Below, piece after piece: positions 1-7,771 of a stretch of 64,000 nucleotides of DNA. This stretch comes from CAZOVB01 sp964583095. Lineage in GTDB: Bacteria; Planctomycetota; Phycisphaerae; SM23-33. The stretch spans positions 62,001 to 126,000 of the forward strand of contig CAZOVB010000003.1 in assembly GCA_964583095.1 (NCBI GenBank), given 5' to 3'. The notes beneath the pieces are model-generated. The model was given only the letters and a program-made list of their open reading frames with translations, was not told the origin of the DNA and ran no database searches. Both the position numbers and the translations under genes were made by a program. Each line of letters begins with the position of its first letter. Within the stretch, counting starts at the first letter, position 1.

Positions 1-1
1 A

Positions 2-340
2 GGGAACGAAGAACTGATGGTGGTGGCTGAGGCGATGGCCGGCCCCCCCAACGGGCCGCTTTGCAGCCCGCCGTATCGCTTCGCCCGACAGGGAACCAGA
101 AAGTCCAAGGACATGGAGCCGTTGTCACACAAGCTGCTTCGGATCGAGCTCCAGGCCGACGGAGCCGACCTGCCCTTCCGAAAACGCATCCCGGAGGTAC
201 CGGTCTTCTCGGGCGTCAGTTGGGTGGTCAAAATCTTCCCCAAGCCATCCGTCGGCCCCTGCACGTTGCGGATCAGCCAGGACTTCGAAGAGACCCGACG
301 CATCCGCGCCAAGGCCTACGCTGTAAAGTTCGCCGAGTAG
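2..340 (+). CDS. C-terminal end of an unidentified protein (5' truncated by window edge)
   Basis: An open frame runs from the left edge without any stop to a TAG at 338-340, so at least 112 residues of a C-terminus are present. The first visible in-frame ATG (17) has no Shine-Dalgarno sequence, so the frame more likely continues upstream. The tail is basic and mixed in composition (it ends AKAYAVKFAE) with no motif I recognise. It faces the convergent gene ending at 470, and the 130 bases between them show no clear terminator. Competing frames in this stretch are equally short, so coding status is uncertain. Function unknown. Confidence 0.35.
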   Translation, partial: GNEELMVVAEAMAGPPNGPLCSPPYRFARQGTRKSKDMEPLSHKLLRIELQADGADLPFRKRIPEVPVFSGVSWVVKIFPKPSVGPCTLRISQDFEETRRIRAKAYAVKFAE

Positions 341-469
341 CCTCCGCCGCAGGGCAGACAAACGCCGCATGACGGCCAGATCCCGTAGGGCGGGCAAATC
401 CCGAGCGCAGCCGGGGCTGCCCGCGGAACGAACGGATCCAACTGCACAGAATCCCCCTGTTCGGCCGGC

Positions 470-2419
470 TCAGTCCCCCGGATTCTCGATCCGCTCCAGG
501 ATGTCCGGGATGACGTTCTGCTTCATACGAATATCATCCGTATTCGACGTCCTGACGGCCATGTGGGCCTCGAGCAGCTTTCGTATGGGGCGCCCGAGCT
601 TCACAAGCTGCTCGACCGCCTCGCTGCGCTTTGCTTTGTCTTGCGAGGCTAGAGCGGCCACGCACTTGGCCACCAGGTCGCGGATCTCCTGGGGCATCGA
701 CTCATCGCTGCGCTGGAGGCTGCGGACGTATTCAACCGGGATCTCCAGGTTCATCCCGCCCGGGTGGCGGAAGCTCAGGCCCCCCGGGGCCAGAATGCCC
801 TGGTGCGAGGATCCGTCCCACATGCGAAGCTCCACCTGGCTACCTTTGCCGGCGGCAGAGAGATGATAGATCATCCCCGAGGGGACCGGAATCGTGCCGT
901 AGGCGTTTGTCAATTGGAACTGCGTCGGGGCCAGATCTCCAAGAAGCACGTCGCCGTTGTTGAGTTCCAGCTCCAGCGGCCGGGGGATTTCCTCGGTATC
1001 GGTGGCCAGCTCGAACTGGTGGATCAGGTGAACGGGGATGGTTGCGATCCGGGCCGAATCCCGTAGCGTCACCTCCAGGGCTGATTCCGCGAGCATTCCG
1101 CCCAGTTGCCCTCCATCCCGCAAGAAAGCGGTATGGACGCCGTGGTCTTCCCGCCGCAGGAGAATGGAGGCCAGGCTCCCGGGGTCCAGTTCCACCAGGC
1201 CGTAGCGTGTGCGGAATCTCAGCTGCGCGCCCCCCGGCTCGAATGCCAGGCGGCTGCCCGAATCCAGCACGAGATAGGGACCGCGGAAAGGCTGATCCTC
1301 GGGGCGGTCCGAGTCGATGCGGTAGGACCATTGGGAGAATCGCCACGGATCGACCGAAAAGGCCCCCGCGGCCGGGATTTCGATGCGAAGGGGACCGAGC
1401 AGGTCGCCGGCGAAGATCTGCCCGTCGCGCGTCAGCACGCGGACCTGTCTCCTTGCCCCGCCGGGCAGTCGGACCATCCCCACGACTCTCTCGGCCGGCA
1501 GTGTCAGACGCCCGAAGAACATTTCCAGTTCGAACGAATCGTTGAGGACCTTTCCCAGCAGGCGATCCGGGCCGGCCAGTTGGATCACATCATTCCACGG
1601 GTCACGATCGAGCTCCAGCGAGGTCAGCGGATTGCCTGCGCCGAAGTTCAGGATCATCTTCCGGGCCTTGGGCGGAAGGTCCCGCATGAGCTTGCGGTAG
1701 GGAAGCTTGCCGTTGAGGAGTTCCTCCAGCCTGGCCGGCTGATGGCCCTGGCTGTGGAAGTAACAGACAGCCACCGTGGACTTGGCCGGGACACTCACGC
1801 GGTAGCGGACGTTGATCTGCGTACCGTTGATCTCCACCGACGGGCGGAGCTTGCCCCCGGGCCCGCAGAGAATCTGCGCAACACCCGGCGTGTTTCCCTG
1901 GTTGTGAGCGGGCAGCGTATAGAAGCCCCAGTCCTTTGGACCGAAGTCCCGATCGGCATCGGTGGTCTTCATGGCCCCGATTCCGTAGTTCATGTGCGAG
2001 TAGACACGCACTTCCACCGAGACGGGCTGGTCGGAGATATTCTCCAGGACCTCAAGCCAGCGGCAGAGGGGGAACTGCTTGTATACGCGCACCCGGCGGT
2101 AGGTTCGCAGGCCCTGGTGGTTCTGGTGTTGGCTGGGGCCCAGTTGCACCTCGCGACCATCCTGGCTGAGGGTGCCCTGCGAGTGGGACCGCGAAGAGCC
2201 GTCGATGTACAGATAGGCCCCGTTGCCGTAGGCGTAGTTGGTTCCCGAGCCGATGTGCCCCCCGTACTGGATATCCCACAGGAAGTCTTTGGAATCCGAA
2301 AGCCGGTAGGGAAAGGACGTGGCGCGTTGTTTGGGCAGAAGGAGAGGATTCTGGGCCATGGCGTGCGACGAACTCAGCAGCATCAGACCCAGCAGTAAAC
2401 CTTTGGCTCTGCAGCGCAT
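470..2419 (-). CDS. Secreted protein with tandem beta-strand repeats, function unknown
   Basis: The 649-residue product starts with a signal peptide (MRCRAKGLLLGLMLLSSSHA, cleavage near AMA-Q). I chose the ATG at 2419 over one eight codons upstream because AAAGGAG lies seven bases before it. The N-terminal ~260 residues look like a beta-rich domain. From about residue 285 to 595 the protein is built of about six repeats of 45-60 residues following G-x-L-x(5)-F-x-[LV]-x(3)-G-x-[LI]-x-[IV]-P-x(3)-[IV], for example GDVLLGDLAPTQFQL followed by GTIPVPSGMI. The last ~60 residues are helical and charged. It probably acts outside the cytoplasm. No enzyme motif is visible. The next gene upstream (amidase) is on the same strand with a 78-base gap, so co-transcription is possible. 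Confidence 0.8.
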   Translation of the reverse strand: MRCRAKGLLLGLMLLSSSHAMAQNPLLLPKQRATSFPYRLSDSKDFLWDIQYGGHIGSGTNYAYGNGAYLYIDGSSRSHSQGTLSQDGREVQLGPSQHQNHQGLRTYRRVRVYKQFPLCRWLEVLENISDQPVSVEVRVYSHMNYGIGAMKTTDADRDFGPKDWGFYTLPAHNQGNTPGVAQILCGPGGKLRPSVEINGTQINVRYRVSVPAKSTVAVCYFHSQGHQPARLEELLNGKLPYRKLMRDLPPKARKMILNFGAGNPLTSLELDRDPWNDVIQLAGPDRLLGKVLNDSFELEMFFGRLTLPAERVVGMVRLPGGARRQVRVLTRDGQIFAGDLLGPLRIEIPAAGAFSVDPWRFSQWSYRIDSDRPEDQPFRGPYLVLDSGSRLAFEPGGAQLRFRTRYGLVELDPGSLASILLRREDHGVHTAFLRDGGQLGGMLAESALEVTLRDSARIATIPVHLIHQFELATDTEEIPRPLELELNNGDVLLGDLAPTQFQLTNAYGTIPVPSGMIYHLSAAGKGSQVELRMWDGSSHQGILAPGGLSFRHPGGMNLEIPVEYVRSLQRSDESMPQEIRDLVAKCVAALASQDKAKRSEAVEQLVKLGRPIRKLLEAHMAVRTSNTDDIRMKQNVIPDILERIENPGD

Positions 2420-2497
2420 CTTCTCACTCCTTTTCCCAGCCATGCCTGCAGGCTTCGACGTCTGGGCCGGATGAAGGTTCCGGGCTCTTTGCCGAAA

Positions 2498-3190
2498 TCA
2501 TCTCGTATCGTGGGGCGATTCCGGCAGCGAAGCCAGGCGCTTCTGGGATTCCCGTAGAAACGTGGAGGTCAGATAACGATGGAACAATCCTCCGGGGCAT
2601 TTGGTGGCCTGGTCGGGGGCATCGCAGTGGCCCATGACCCTGCCGGCGGGGATTTCGTAGCGCCAGCGGAGATACGTCACCAATCGATGCAGGGATTCGA
2701 GCTGCTTGTCGCTGGGCAGTTCCTGGTCGAAATTCCCTACCAGGCAGATGCCGATTCCCAGTTCATTGTACTCGTTTTCGAGGGTTCCGCCCGTGTGGGC
2801 CCCGTGCTTCTGTTTGCCCCACCGCGAGCCGACCTCGATCAGTCCGTCCCGGCTGCCGTTGCCGTTGCAGATGACGAAGTGATAGCCCAGTTCGTCCCAG
2901 CCCCGGTTTCGATGGCTGGCGTCAAACGATTCGGCCGAGCCGCGATCGGTCGCGCTGTGGTGGATCACGATGTACTTCCAGGGCCTCTCGCTCTTGGCCT
3001 GCCAAGACTTGGGATGTTCGGGCCCCTGCTTGCCTGTGGTGGTCAGAATCCGTCTCTGAGGAACAGGACTCAACTCCAGCGGCGGCAGCACCACCTGTCC
3101 GAGGGGAGGATGAGGTCTGGAGGAACACCCCCCTGCCAGGACAACCAACACCGAAAGGCAAAGCAACGTCCATGTTGTTGAGTTTCGCAC
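2498..3190 (-). CDS. Lipoprotein N-acetylmuramoyl-L-alanine amidase (Amidase_2/PGRP fold)
   Basis: This 230-residue protein should cleave the amide between N-acetylmuramic acid and L-alanine in peptidoglycan. It starts with a lipoprotein signal ending in the lipobox LAGGC, so it is likely membrane-anchored. I prefer the GTG at 3190, which has AAAGGGAG seven bases upstream and gives a compact signal peptide; an ATG at 3223 would add 11 residues. The catalytic domain shows the first zinc histidine in IVIHHSAT, a conserved GYHFVI strand, and the other ligands in GHCDAP...KCPG. The histidine and cysteine there match the PGRP-type His-His-Cys site. The upstream gene ends at 3225, so the two are probably co-transcribed. 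Role in wall turnover or recycling is inferred from the family. Confidence 0.88.
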   Translation of the reverse strand: MRNSTTWTLLCLSVLVVLAGGCSSRPHPPLGQVVLPPLELSPVPQRRILTTTGKQGPEHPKSWQAKSERPWKYIVIHHSATDRGSAESFDASHRNRGWDELGYHFVICNGNGSRDGLIEVGSRWGKQKHGAHTGGTLENEYNELGIGICLVGNFDQELPSDKQLESLHRLVTYLRWRYEIPAGRVMGHCDAPDQATKCPGGLFHRYLTSTFLRESQKRLASLPESPHDTR

Positions 3191-3224
3191 AGCAATACTC
3201 CCTTTTTTGATTCTTGCGGCCATG

Positions 3225-4019
3225 CTAGCGATTTGGAGGCAGCGATTCCAGAAAATCCCGAAACTCGCCCAAATCGGCCCACATTCCGGCCGGTGCGGGG
3301 GATAGATCCGCCAGACGCTGCCCCACCAGGTGAGTCGGCAGGGCCTGGTCTGCCCACTGGGCGGCCTGTTCCCGGCGATCGGTCAGAAAGTACATCTTCC
3401 GAAAACGGCTCCTGTGGAGATCATAGGACAGGTAACGTGCCATGAAATACCAGGTATCTTCCTGAACGATCAGCAGTGGCCAGGCCGGTCGATTGCGTTC
3501 CATTTGTTCCAGGCTTCGGGTAATCTCGCTGCCGCTGCCGCCGGCTACCGCTGCAAAAAACACGCCCTCCCATTCCGGTGGGCTGGCCAGTGGCGGGTTC
3601 TGCAGAACCATCCGGGCATCCAAAAGGACCACCCGGTCCGAATCGGGGACGAGAAACGCCCGGCTGTCGCTGTCCTTCCACGCCCAGCGGGTATAGGCAA
3701 GCCCCCGGAAGCGAAGATTCGCCCCGACAAGGCCCTGGGCGTCGGACACGTAGAGGTATCTGCCCTTCGCCGCTCCCAGGAATCGCTTGATGTTGCCATC
3801 CCAGAGAGCCAGGCCGGAGCTTTGGCCTGTCGTCGCCGTGCCCAGCCACAGCATCAGATAGGTCTTCTCGCGTCTGGGTGAAAGGAGCTTATCGGTCCCG
3901 ACAAAATGGTTTCGCCCCAGAGAGGCGAAGGTCTGGAGGACTTCCAGATTCGCCCATGCGCAGGTCAGACAGACCCCTGCCGCCAGGGCCAGCAGGGCCC
4001 AACGACAGGTGCGTCCCAT
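3225..4019 (-). CDS. Secreted or membrane-anchored protein of unknown function
   Basis: The product is 264 residues if it starts at the ATG at 4019, where a purine-rich GGGAGG lies close upstream and the sequence begins with a clean signal peptide (MGRTCRWALLALAAGV). An ATG at 4043 would add eight residues. The middle contains aromatic-rich beta strands (for example WEGVFFAAVAGGSGSEI and DTWYFMARYLSYDL). I recognise no family and see no catalytic motif. It ends two bases before the longer amidase reading frame and 35 bases before the preferred amidase start, so it probably leads a two-gene operon with the amidase; a cell-envelope role is a guess from that context only. Confidence 0.65.
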   Translation of the reverse strand: MGRTCRWALLALAAGVCLTCAWANLEVLQTFASLGRNHFVGTDKLLSPRREKTYLMLWLGTATTGQSSGLALWDGNIKRFLGAAKGRYLYVSDAQGLVGANLRFRGLAYTRWAWKDSDSRAFLVPDSDRVVLLDARMVLQNPPLASPPEWEGVFFAAVAGGSGSEITRSLEQMERNRPAWPLLIVQEDTWYFMARYLSYDLHRSRFRKMYFLTDRREQAAQWADQALPTHLVGQRLADLSPAPAGMWADLGEFRDFLESLPPNR

Positions 4020-4108
4020 ATCCTCCCGCCATTGCGATGACATGGTCTGTTTATCGTCATTCCGGCCGCCCAGGCTGTGCCAAACCTTCGCCGGGTGCGG
4101 AAAAAGCC

Positions 4109-4690
4109 TCAGCCTCCCGATTCGGGTCCGGACGAATCGTGGGCCAGCGACTTGACCAGGGCGGTGACATCCCTCTCGAAGGTCTCCAGCGACTTCATCC
4201 GCAGCAGGGACGCCAATTGCTTCAAGCCGGGGCTCTGCCGGAGGTGATGGTACTTCTCGACTCGCTGGTTGTAGGCGTCGACGGCTGTGAGGATCTGGCT
4301 CTCAGCCGAGGCGAGTTCACGCTGGACCCGCTGGAATTCCAGGCTCGAACGCAGTCCCGGGTAGCGGTCGGCCAGATCCAGCAGCTTTCGCAGCGCGCGG
4401 GCCAGAGCGCGCTCTGCCTGAATCCTTTCGTGGATTCCCTCGGCCTCTCCGGCCGATTCCCTCGCAGTGCGGACGCCCTGGAGGATCCGCTTTTCATGGG
4501 CGGCGTGTTCCCCGGCCAGTTCGCAAAGGTTGGGAATCAGGCTGTAGCGTTTTTTGAGCGCTTCGAACAGTGCTTCCAAGGCCTCCTGGCAGGCCAGGCG
4601 ACGCTGGAGGAGAAACTGGTGCCCGACCACCGAAGCCGTCAGCGCCACAGCCAGAAAAACCAGGACCAGCCACAGAATCGTCACCAACAA
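4109..4690 (-). CDS. LemA family protein
   Basis: A 193-residue protein with one N-terminal membrane helix (VTILWLVLVFLAVALTASVV) followed by a long helical domain. The motif KKRYSLIPNL, the arginine/glutamate-rich helices and the late YNQRVEKYH match the LemA family (four-helix bundle facing the outside or periplasm). The best start is a TTG at 4690, which has GGAG seven bases upstream; nearby TTG and GTG codons could also serve. LemA proteins have no settled biochemical role. They often sit beside TPM-domain or M48 peptidase genes, neither of which is here. The gene lies downstream of pntB (78-base gap), possibly as a distal member of that operon. Confidence 0.85.
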   Translation of the reverse strand: MLVTILWLVLVFLAVALTASVVGHQFLLQRRLACQEALEALFEALKKRYSLIPNLCELAGEHAAHEKRILQGVRTARESAGEAEGIHERIQAERALARALRKLLDLADRYPGLRSSLEFQRVQRELASAESQILTAVDAYNQRVEKYHHLRQSPGLKQLASLLRMKSLETFERDVTALVKSLAHDSSGPESGG

Positions 4691-4768
4691 GTTGCATCTC
4701 CAACTGACATCGGCGCGGCAACAGGCTTTCAGCAGCCTGGAGGCCTCGGCCGGGTTGCATCGGTCCGG

Positions 4769-6169
4769 CTAGTCCTGCTTGAGCACGGCCACGATTTCGT
4801 TGACGCAGTTCTTGCCGTCGCCGAAGAACATGGCATTGTTCTCGGCATAGAACTGGGGGTTGTCCACACCGGCAAAGCCCGGCGAGAGCGAGCGTTTGAT
4901 GATGACCGTCCGACGCGCCTTGTCGATATCGAGGATCGGCATACCCTTCAGGGCACCGCCCTCTTCGCTCCGGGCGATCGGGTTGACCACGTCGTTGGCG
5001 CCAAGAACGATCACCACGTCGGTCTGGGGGAATTCCGGGTTGATCTCGTCCATGTCGCACAGGGCTTCGTAGGGCACTTCCGCTTCGGCCAGCAGGACGT
5101 TCATGTGACCGGGCATGCGCCCCGCCACCGGGTGGATGCCGAACTTCACCTCGATGCCGCGCTGAATGAGAATGTCGGCCATCTCCTTCACGGCGTGCTG
5201 GGCCTGGGCGACGGCCATCCCGTAGCCGGGAACCACCACCACCTGCGAGGCATCGGACAAGGCCATGGCCACATCTTCGGCCGTCCAGCTCGTCACGCGC
5301 CTGTCCTCGGTCGAAGCGGCTGCACCCCCTGCGCCCACGGCCCCGAAGAGCACATTGGCCAACGAGCGGTTCATCGCTACGCACATCAGGCGGGTGAGGA
5401 TCAGACCTGAGGCCCCTACCAGGGACCCGGCGATGATCAGCCCGGGGTTCTGAAGCACGAATCCCGTCGCGCAGGCCGCCAGACCCGAGTAGCTGTTGAG
5501 CAGGGAGATCACCACCGGCATGTCCGCCCCGCCGATGGGGATGGTGAACATGATCCCCAGGGCCCCGGCCAGGAACAACAGCGGAATATTCAGCCATCGC
5601 CACTCGGGATAAATGGCCGAGAGAAGAATCAGAACCACCGCCAGCAGCAGGATGGCCGCGTTGATAAGCTTGTGCATCGGCAGGACGATCGGCTTGGAGC
5701 CGATGACGAACTCCTGAAGCTTCCCGAAAGCCACCAGCGAGCCGGTAAACGTGACCCATCCGATCAGCGTGGAGATGGTCGTGGCGACGGACATCTCGGC
5801 CGGAATCTGCCAGGGCCACTGGTAAATCGCCCCCAGAACCACCAATCCGCTGGCCAGGCCTCCGAAGCCATTGAACATCGCCACCATCTGCGGCATGCCG
5901 GTCATCTGGACCGTCAAGGCCAGGTACGCTCCGATGCCCGAGCCCAGCACGATGCCGACGATCACGTATCCCCAGCCCAGCCCGCCACTGACGTTCCAGA
6001 AACCGACAGGATCCTTCGAGGCGATCGTAAAAACCACGGCAATGAGCATGCCGATCGAACTGATCCGGTTGCCGCGCCGGGCGGACTTGGGCGAGCTCAT
6101 CATTTTGAGCCCGAAAACGAAAAGAATCGCCGCCACAAGATAGGCGTATATCGCTACGTCGTATTCCAT
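4769..6169 (-). CDS. pntB: NAD(P) transhydrogenase subunit beta
   Basis: The 466-residue beta subunit of the proton-translocating transhydrogenase couples hydride transfer between NADH and NADP+ to proton re-entry. The first ~265 residues form about eight to nine membrane helices (starting YDVAIYAYLVAAILFVFGL). The C-terminal ~185 residues form the NADP(H)-binding domain III, with the nucleotide loop VPGYGMAVAQAQ, GRMPGHMNVLLAEA and the late GDGKNCVNEIVAVL motif. Length and domain order match PntB. It starts six bases after the stop of the small alpha subunit and completes the order pntA1-pntA2-pntB on the minus strand. It would supply NADPH for biosynthesis from fermentative NADH. Confidence 0.97.
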   Translation of the reverse strand: MEYDVAIYAYLVAAILFVFGLKMMSSPKSARRGNRISSIGMLIAVVFTIASKDPVGFWNVSGGLGWGYVIVGIVLGSGIGAYLALTVQMTGMPQMVAMFNGFGGLASGLVVLGAIYQWPWQIPAEMSVATTISTLIGWVTFTGSLVAFGKLQEFVIGSKPIVLPMHKLINAAILLLAVVLILLSAIYPEWRWLNIPLLFLAGALGIMFTIPIGGADMPVVISLLNSYSGLAACATGFVLQNPGLIIAGSLVGASGLILTRLMCVAMNRSLANVLFGAVGAGGAAASTEDRRVTSWTAEDVAMALSDASQVVVVPGYGMAVAQAQHAVKEMADILIQRGIEVKFGIHPVAGRMPGHMNVLLAEAEVPYEALCDMDEINPEFPQTDVVIVLGANDVVNPIARSEEGGALKGMPILDIDKARRTVIIKRSLSPGFAGVDNPQFYAENNAMFFGDGKNCVNEIVAVLKQD

Positions 6170-6175
6170 GGCCGA

Positions 6176-6457
6176 TTATCCTTTCTTCTTTTTGGGGCCC
6201 GAGAACATGCCCAGCATGCGGTCGGTCACCAGGTAGCCGCCCACGACGTTGACCATGGCGGCCGCTACCGCCAGAACGCCGAAGATCGCTCCAAGCACAC
6301 CGCCCTCGCCGGCCACAATCAACGCACCGATGATCGTTACGCCCGAAATCGCGTTCGAACCGCTCATCAGCGGCGTGTGAAGCGTCGTGGGAACCTTCGT
6401 GATAATCTCAAGCCCCAGCAACATGGCCAGGACGAATACGGTAATCAAAAGTGCCAT
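6176..6457 (-). CDS. pntA2: NAD(P) transhydrogenase subunit alpha, part 2 (membrane domain)
   Basis: A 93-residue protein that is almost entirely hydrophobic, with three predicted helices (ALLITVFVLAMLLGLEII; SNAISGVTIIGALIVAG; FGVLAVAAAMVNVVGGYLV) and a short lysine-rich tail. This is the membrane part of the alpha subunit encoded as its own gene, as in Rhodospirillum-type three-gene transhydrogenases. In E. coli it is fused to PntA. Its ATG overlaps the stop codon of the preceding alpha part 1 gene (TAATG arrangement), suggesting translational coupling. It partners with the membrane domain of PntB to form the proton channel. Confidence 0.95.
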   Translation of the reverse strand: MALLITVFVLAMLLGLEIITKVPTTLHTPLMSGSNAISGVTIIGALIVAGEGGVLGAIFGVLAVAAAMVNVVGGYLVTDRMLGMFSGPKKKKG

Positions 6458-7599
6458 TACGCCTGCCTCCCATCGAGGGCTTTCTTGGTCATTTCATGCA
6501 GGACTTCGCCGTCCCGGGTGATAATCGAGCCAGCCACCACTTCGTTTTCCATATCCAGGTTCAACTCGCCTTCCTCGCTGATGAATTCCCCGAGGAAGTT
6601 GTAGACGTTCCGCGAGAACATCTGGCTGGCGTGAATCGGCAGCGTCGCCGGAAGGTTGCCCGGGCCCAGGATGGTCACCGCATTGTGGCGGACCTCCTGG
6701 TCCAGTTTCGTCAGCGAGCAGTTGCCCCCCGCAATTGCGGCAAGATCCACGATCACCGAGCCGCCCTTCATCTCGTTGACCATCGCCTCGGTAATCAGCA
6801 GCGGAGCCTTTCGGCCGGGAATCAGCGCTGTCGAGATAATGATGTCGGCGTTGCGAGAGACCGGGGCAATGACTTCCTGTTCGCCCTTGTAGAATTCCTC
6901 TCCCAGGTCGGTTGCGTACCCGCCGGCATCCTCGGCCTCGTGCTCGACCTCCATGGGCACGAACTTGGCCCCGAGGCTCTCCACCTGCTCCCCTACGGCG
7001 GGACGGACGTCAATGGCTGTCACGACGCACCCGATGCGCTTGGCCGTGGCAATCGCCTGAAGCCCCGCCACACCGGCACCGATCACCAAGGCCTGGGCAG
7101 GACGCAACGTTCCTGCTGCGGTGGTGAGCATCGGGCAGATCTTGGACATGTGGTCGGCAGCCAGCAGGACAGCCTTGTATCCGGCCAGGGTGCTCATGGA
7201 ACTCAGCACGTCCATCGACTGGGCCCGCGTGATCCGCGGGACGGCATCGAGGCTGAAGCTCGTCACCTTCCGCTCGAGGAGCTTCTTAACGCGATCGGGG
7301 TGAAACGCCGGTGCCAGCAGCGCCACCAGGACCTGTCCCTCCTTCAGGCGAGCCATTTCGTCGTCGGTCGGGGCGGCTACCTTCAAGATCAGATCCGCCT
7401 GGGAATAGAGCTCATCGGGCCCCTGGACGATCCGGGCACCGGCATCGGCATACTGGGAATCGGCAATCAGCGAGGCCTCTCCCGCCCCGGCCTCAAGGAG
7501 CACATCCAGGCCCATCTGTGTGAGGCGCTTTACCGATTCGGGAACCACGGCCACCCGTGTCTCGCCGGGGGTGACTTCCTTGGGTATTGCGGCTTTCAT
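6457..7599 (-). CDS. pntA1: NAD(P) transhydrogenase subunit alpha, part 1 (NAD-binding)
   Basis: The 380-residue soluble domain I of transhydrogenase binds NAD(H) in the cytoplasm. It shows the alanine-dehydrogenase/PntA N-terminus (MKAAIPKEVTPGETRVAVVP), the Rossmann loop LVIGAGVAGLQAIATAKRIG and the conserved RPAVGEQVESLGAKFV stretch. I place the start at the ATG at 7599 because GGTGGAG lies six bases upstream; a further ATG at 7617 adds six residues but has no good ribosome site. It is first in the pntA1-A2-B operon. The intrinsic terminator at 7685-7716 separates it from the HEAT-protein gene behind it. The split architecture matches other bacteria with three-subunit transhydrogenases. 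Confidence 0.97.
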   Translation of the reverse strand: MKAAIPKEVTPGETRVAVVPESVKRLTQMGLDVLLEAGAGEASLIADSQYADAGARIVQGPDELYSQADLILKVAAPTDDEMARLKEGQVLVALLAPAFHPDRVKKLLERKVTSFSLDAVPRITRAQSMDVLSSMSTLAGYKAVLLAADHMSKICPMLTTAAGTLRPAQALVIGAGVAGLQAIATAKRIGCVVTAIDVRPAVGEQVESLGAKFVPMEVEHEAEDAGGYATDLGEEFYKGEQEVIAPVSRNADIIISTALIPGRKAPLLITEAMVNEMKGGSVIVDLAAIAGGNCSLTKLDQEVRHNAVTILGPGNLPATLPIHASQMFSRNVYNFLGEFISEEGELNLDMENEVVAGSIITRDGEVLHEMTKKALDGRQA

Positions 7600-7684
7600 A
7601 TTCTCCACCTGCTTCATGCCAGGACCCTCTGCGGGGCCCTGCTCTGCGTTGGTTCAACACACAGTCGACGCTGAGCGTTGTAAG

Positions 7685-7716
7685 AAAAAGGGCCGTCGCT
7701 ATCAACGGCCCTTTTT
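7685..7716 (-). terminator. Intrinsic terminator after the HEAT-repeat gene
   Basis: GGGCCGT (7690-7696) pairs with ACGGCCC (7705-7711) around an eight-base loop. Five A precede and five T follow, so the structure works in both directions. It lies 56 bases past the stop of the minus-strand HEAT gene and 86 bases before the pntA1 start, so its main use is to end the HEAT transcript ahead of the pnt operon. Confidence 0.85.
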
Positions 7717-7771
7717 ACCAGTTTAGTTTGGCTGAGCCCCGAACACCGCGGGGCCTGCAAGATTTTTCGCC

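Noticed and set aside
1106..2398. A 430-codon plus-strand open frame.
   Set aside because: It is antisense to the secreted beta-repeat gene, which has a signal peptide and a good ribosome site.
4717..4745. A small hairpin (CAGGCT/AGCCTG) between pntB and the LemA gene.
   Set aside because: The stem is six bases long with no T run on either strand; not a credible terminator.
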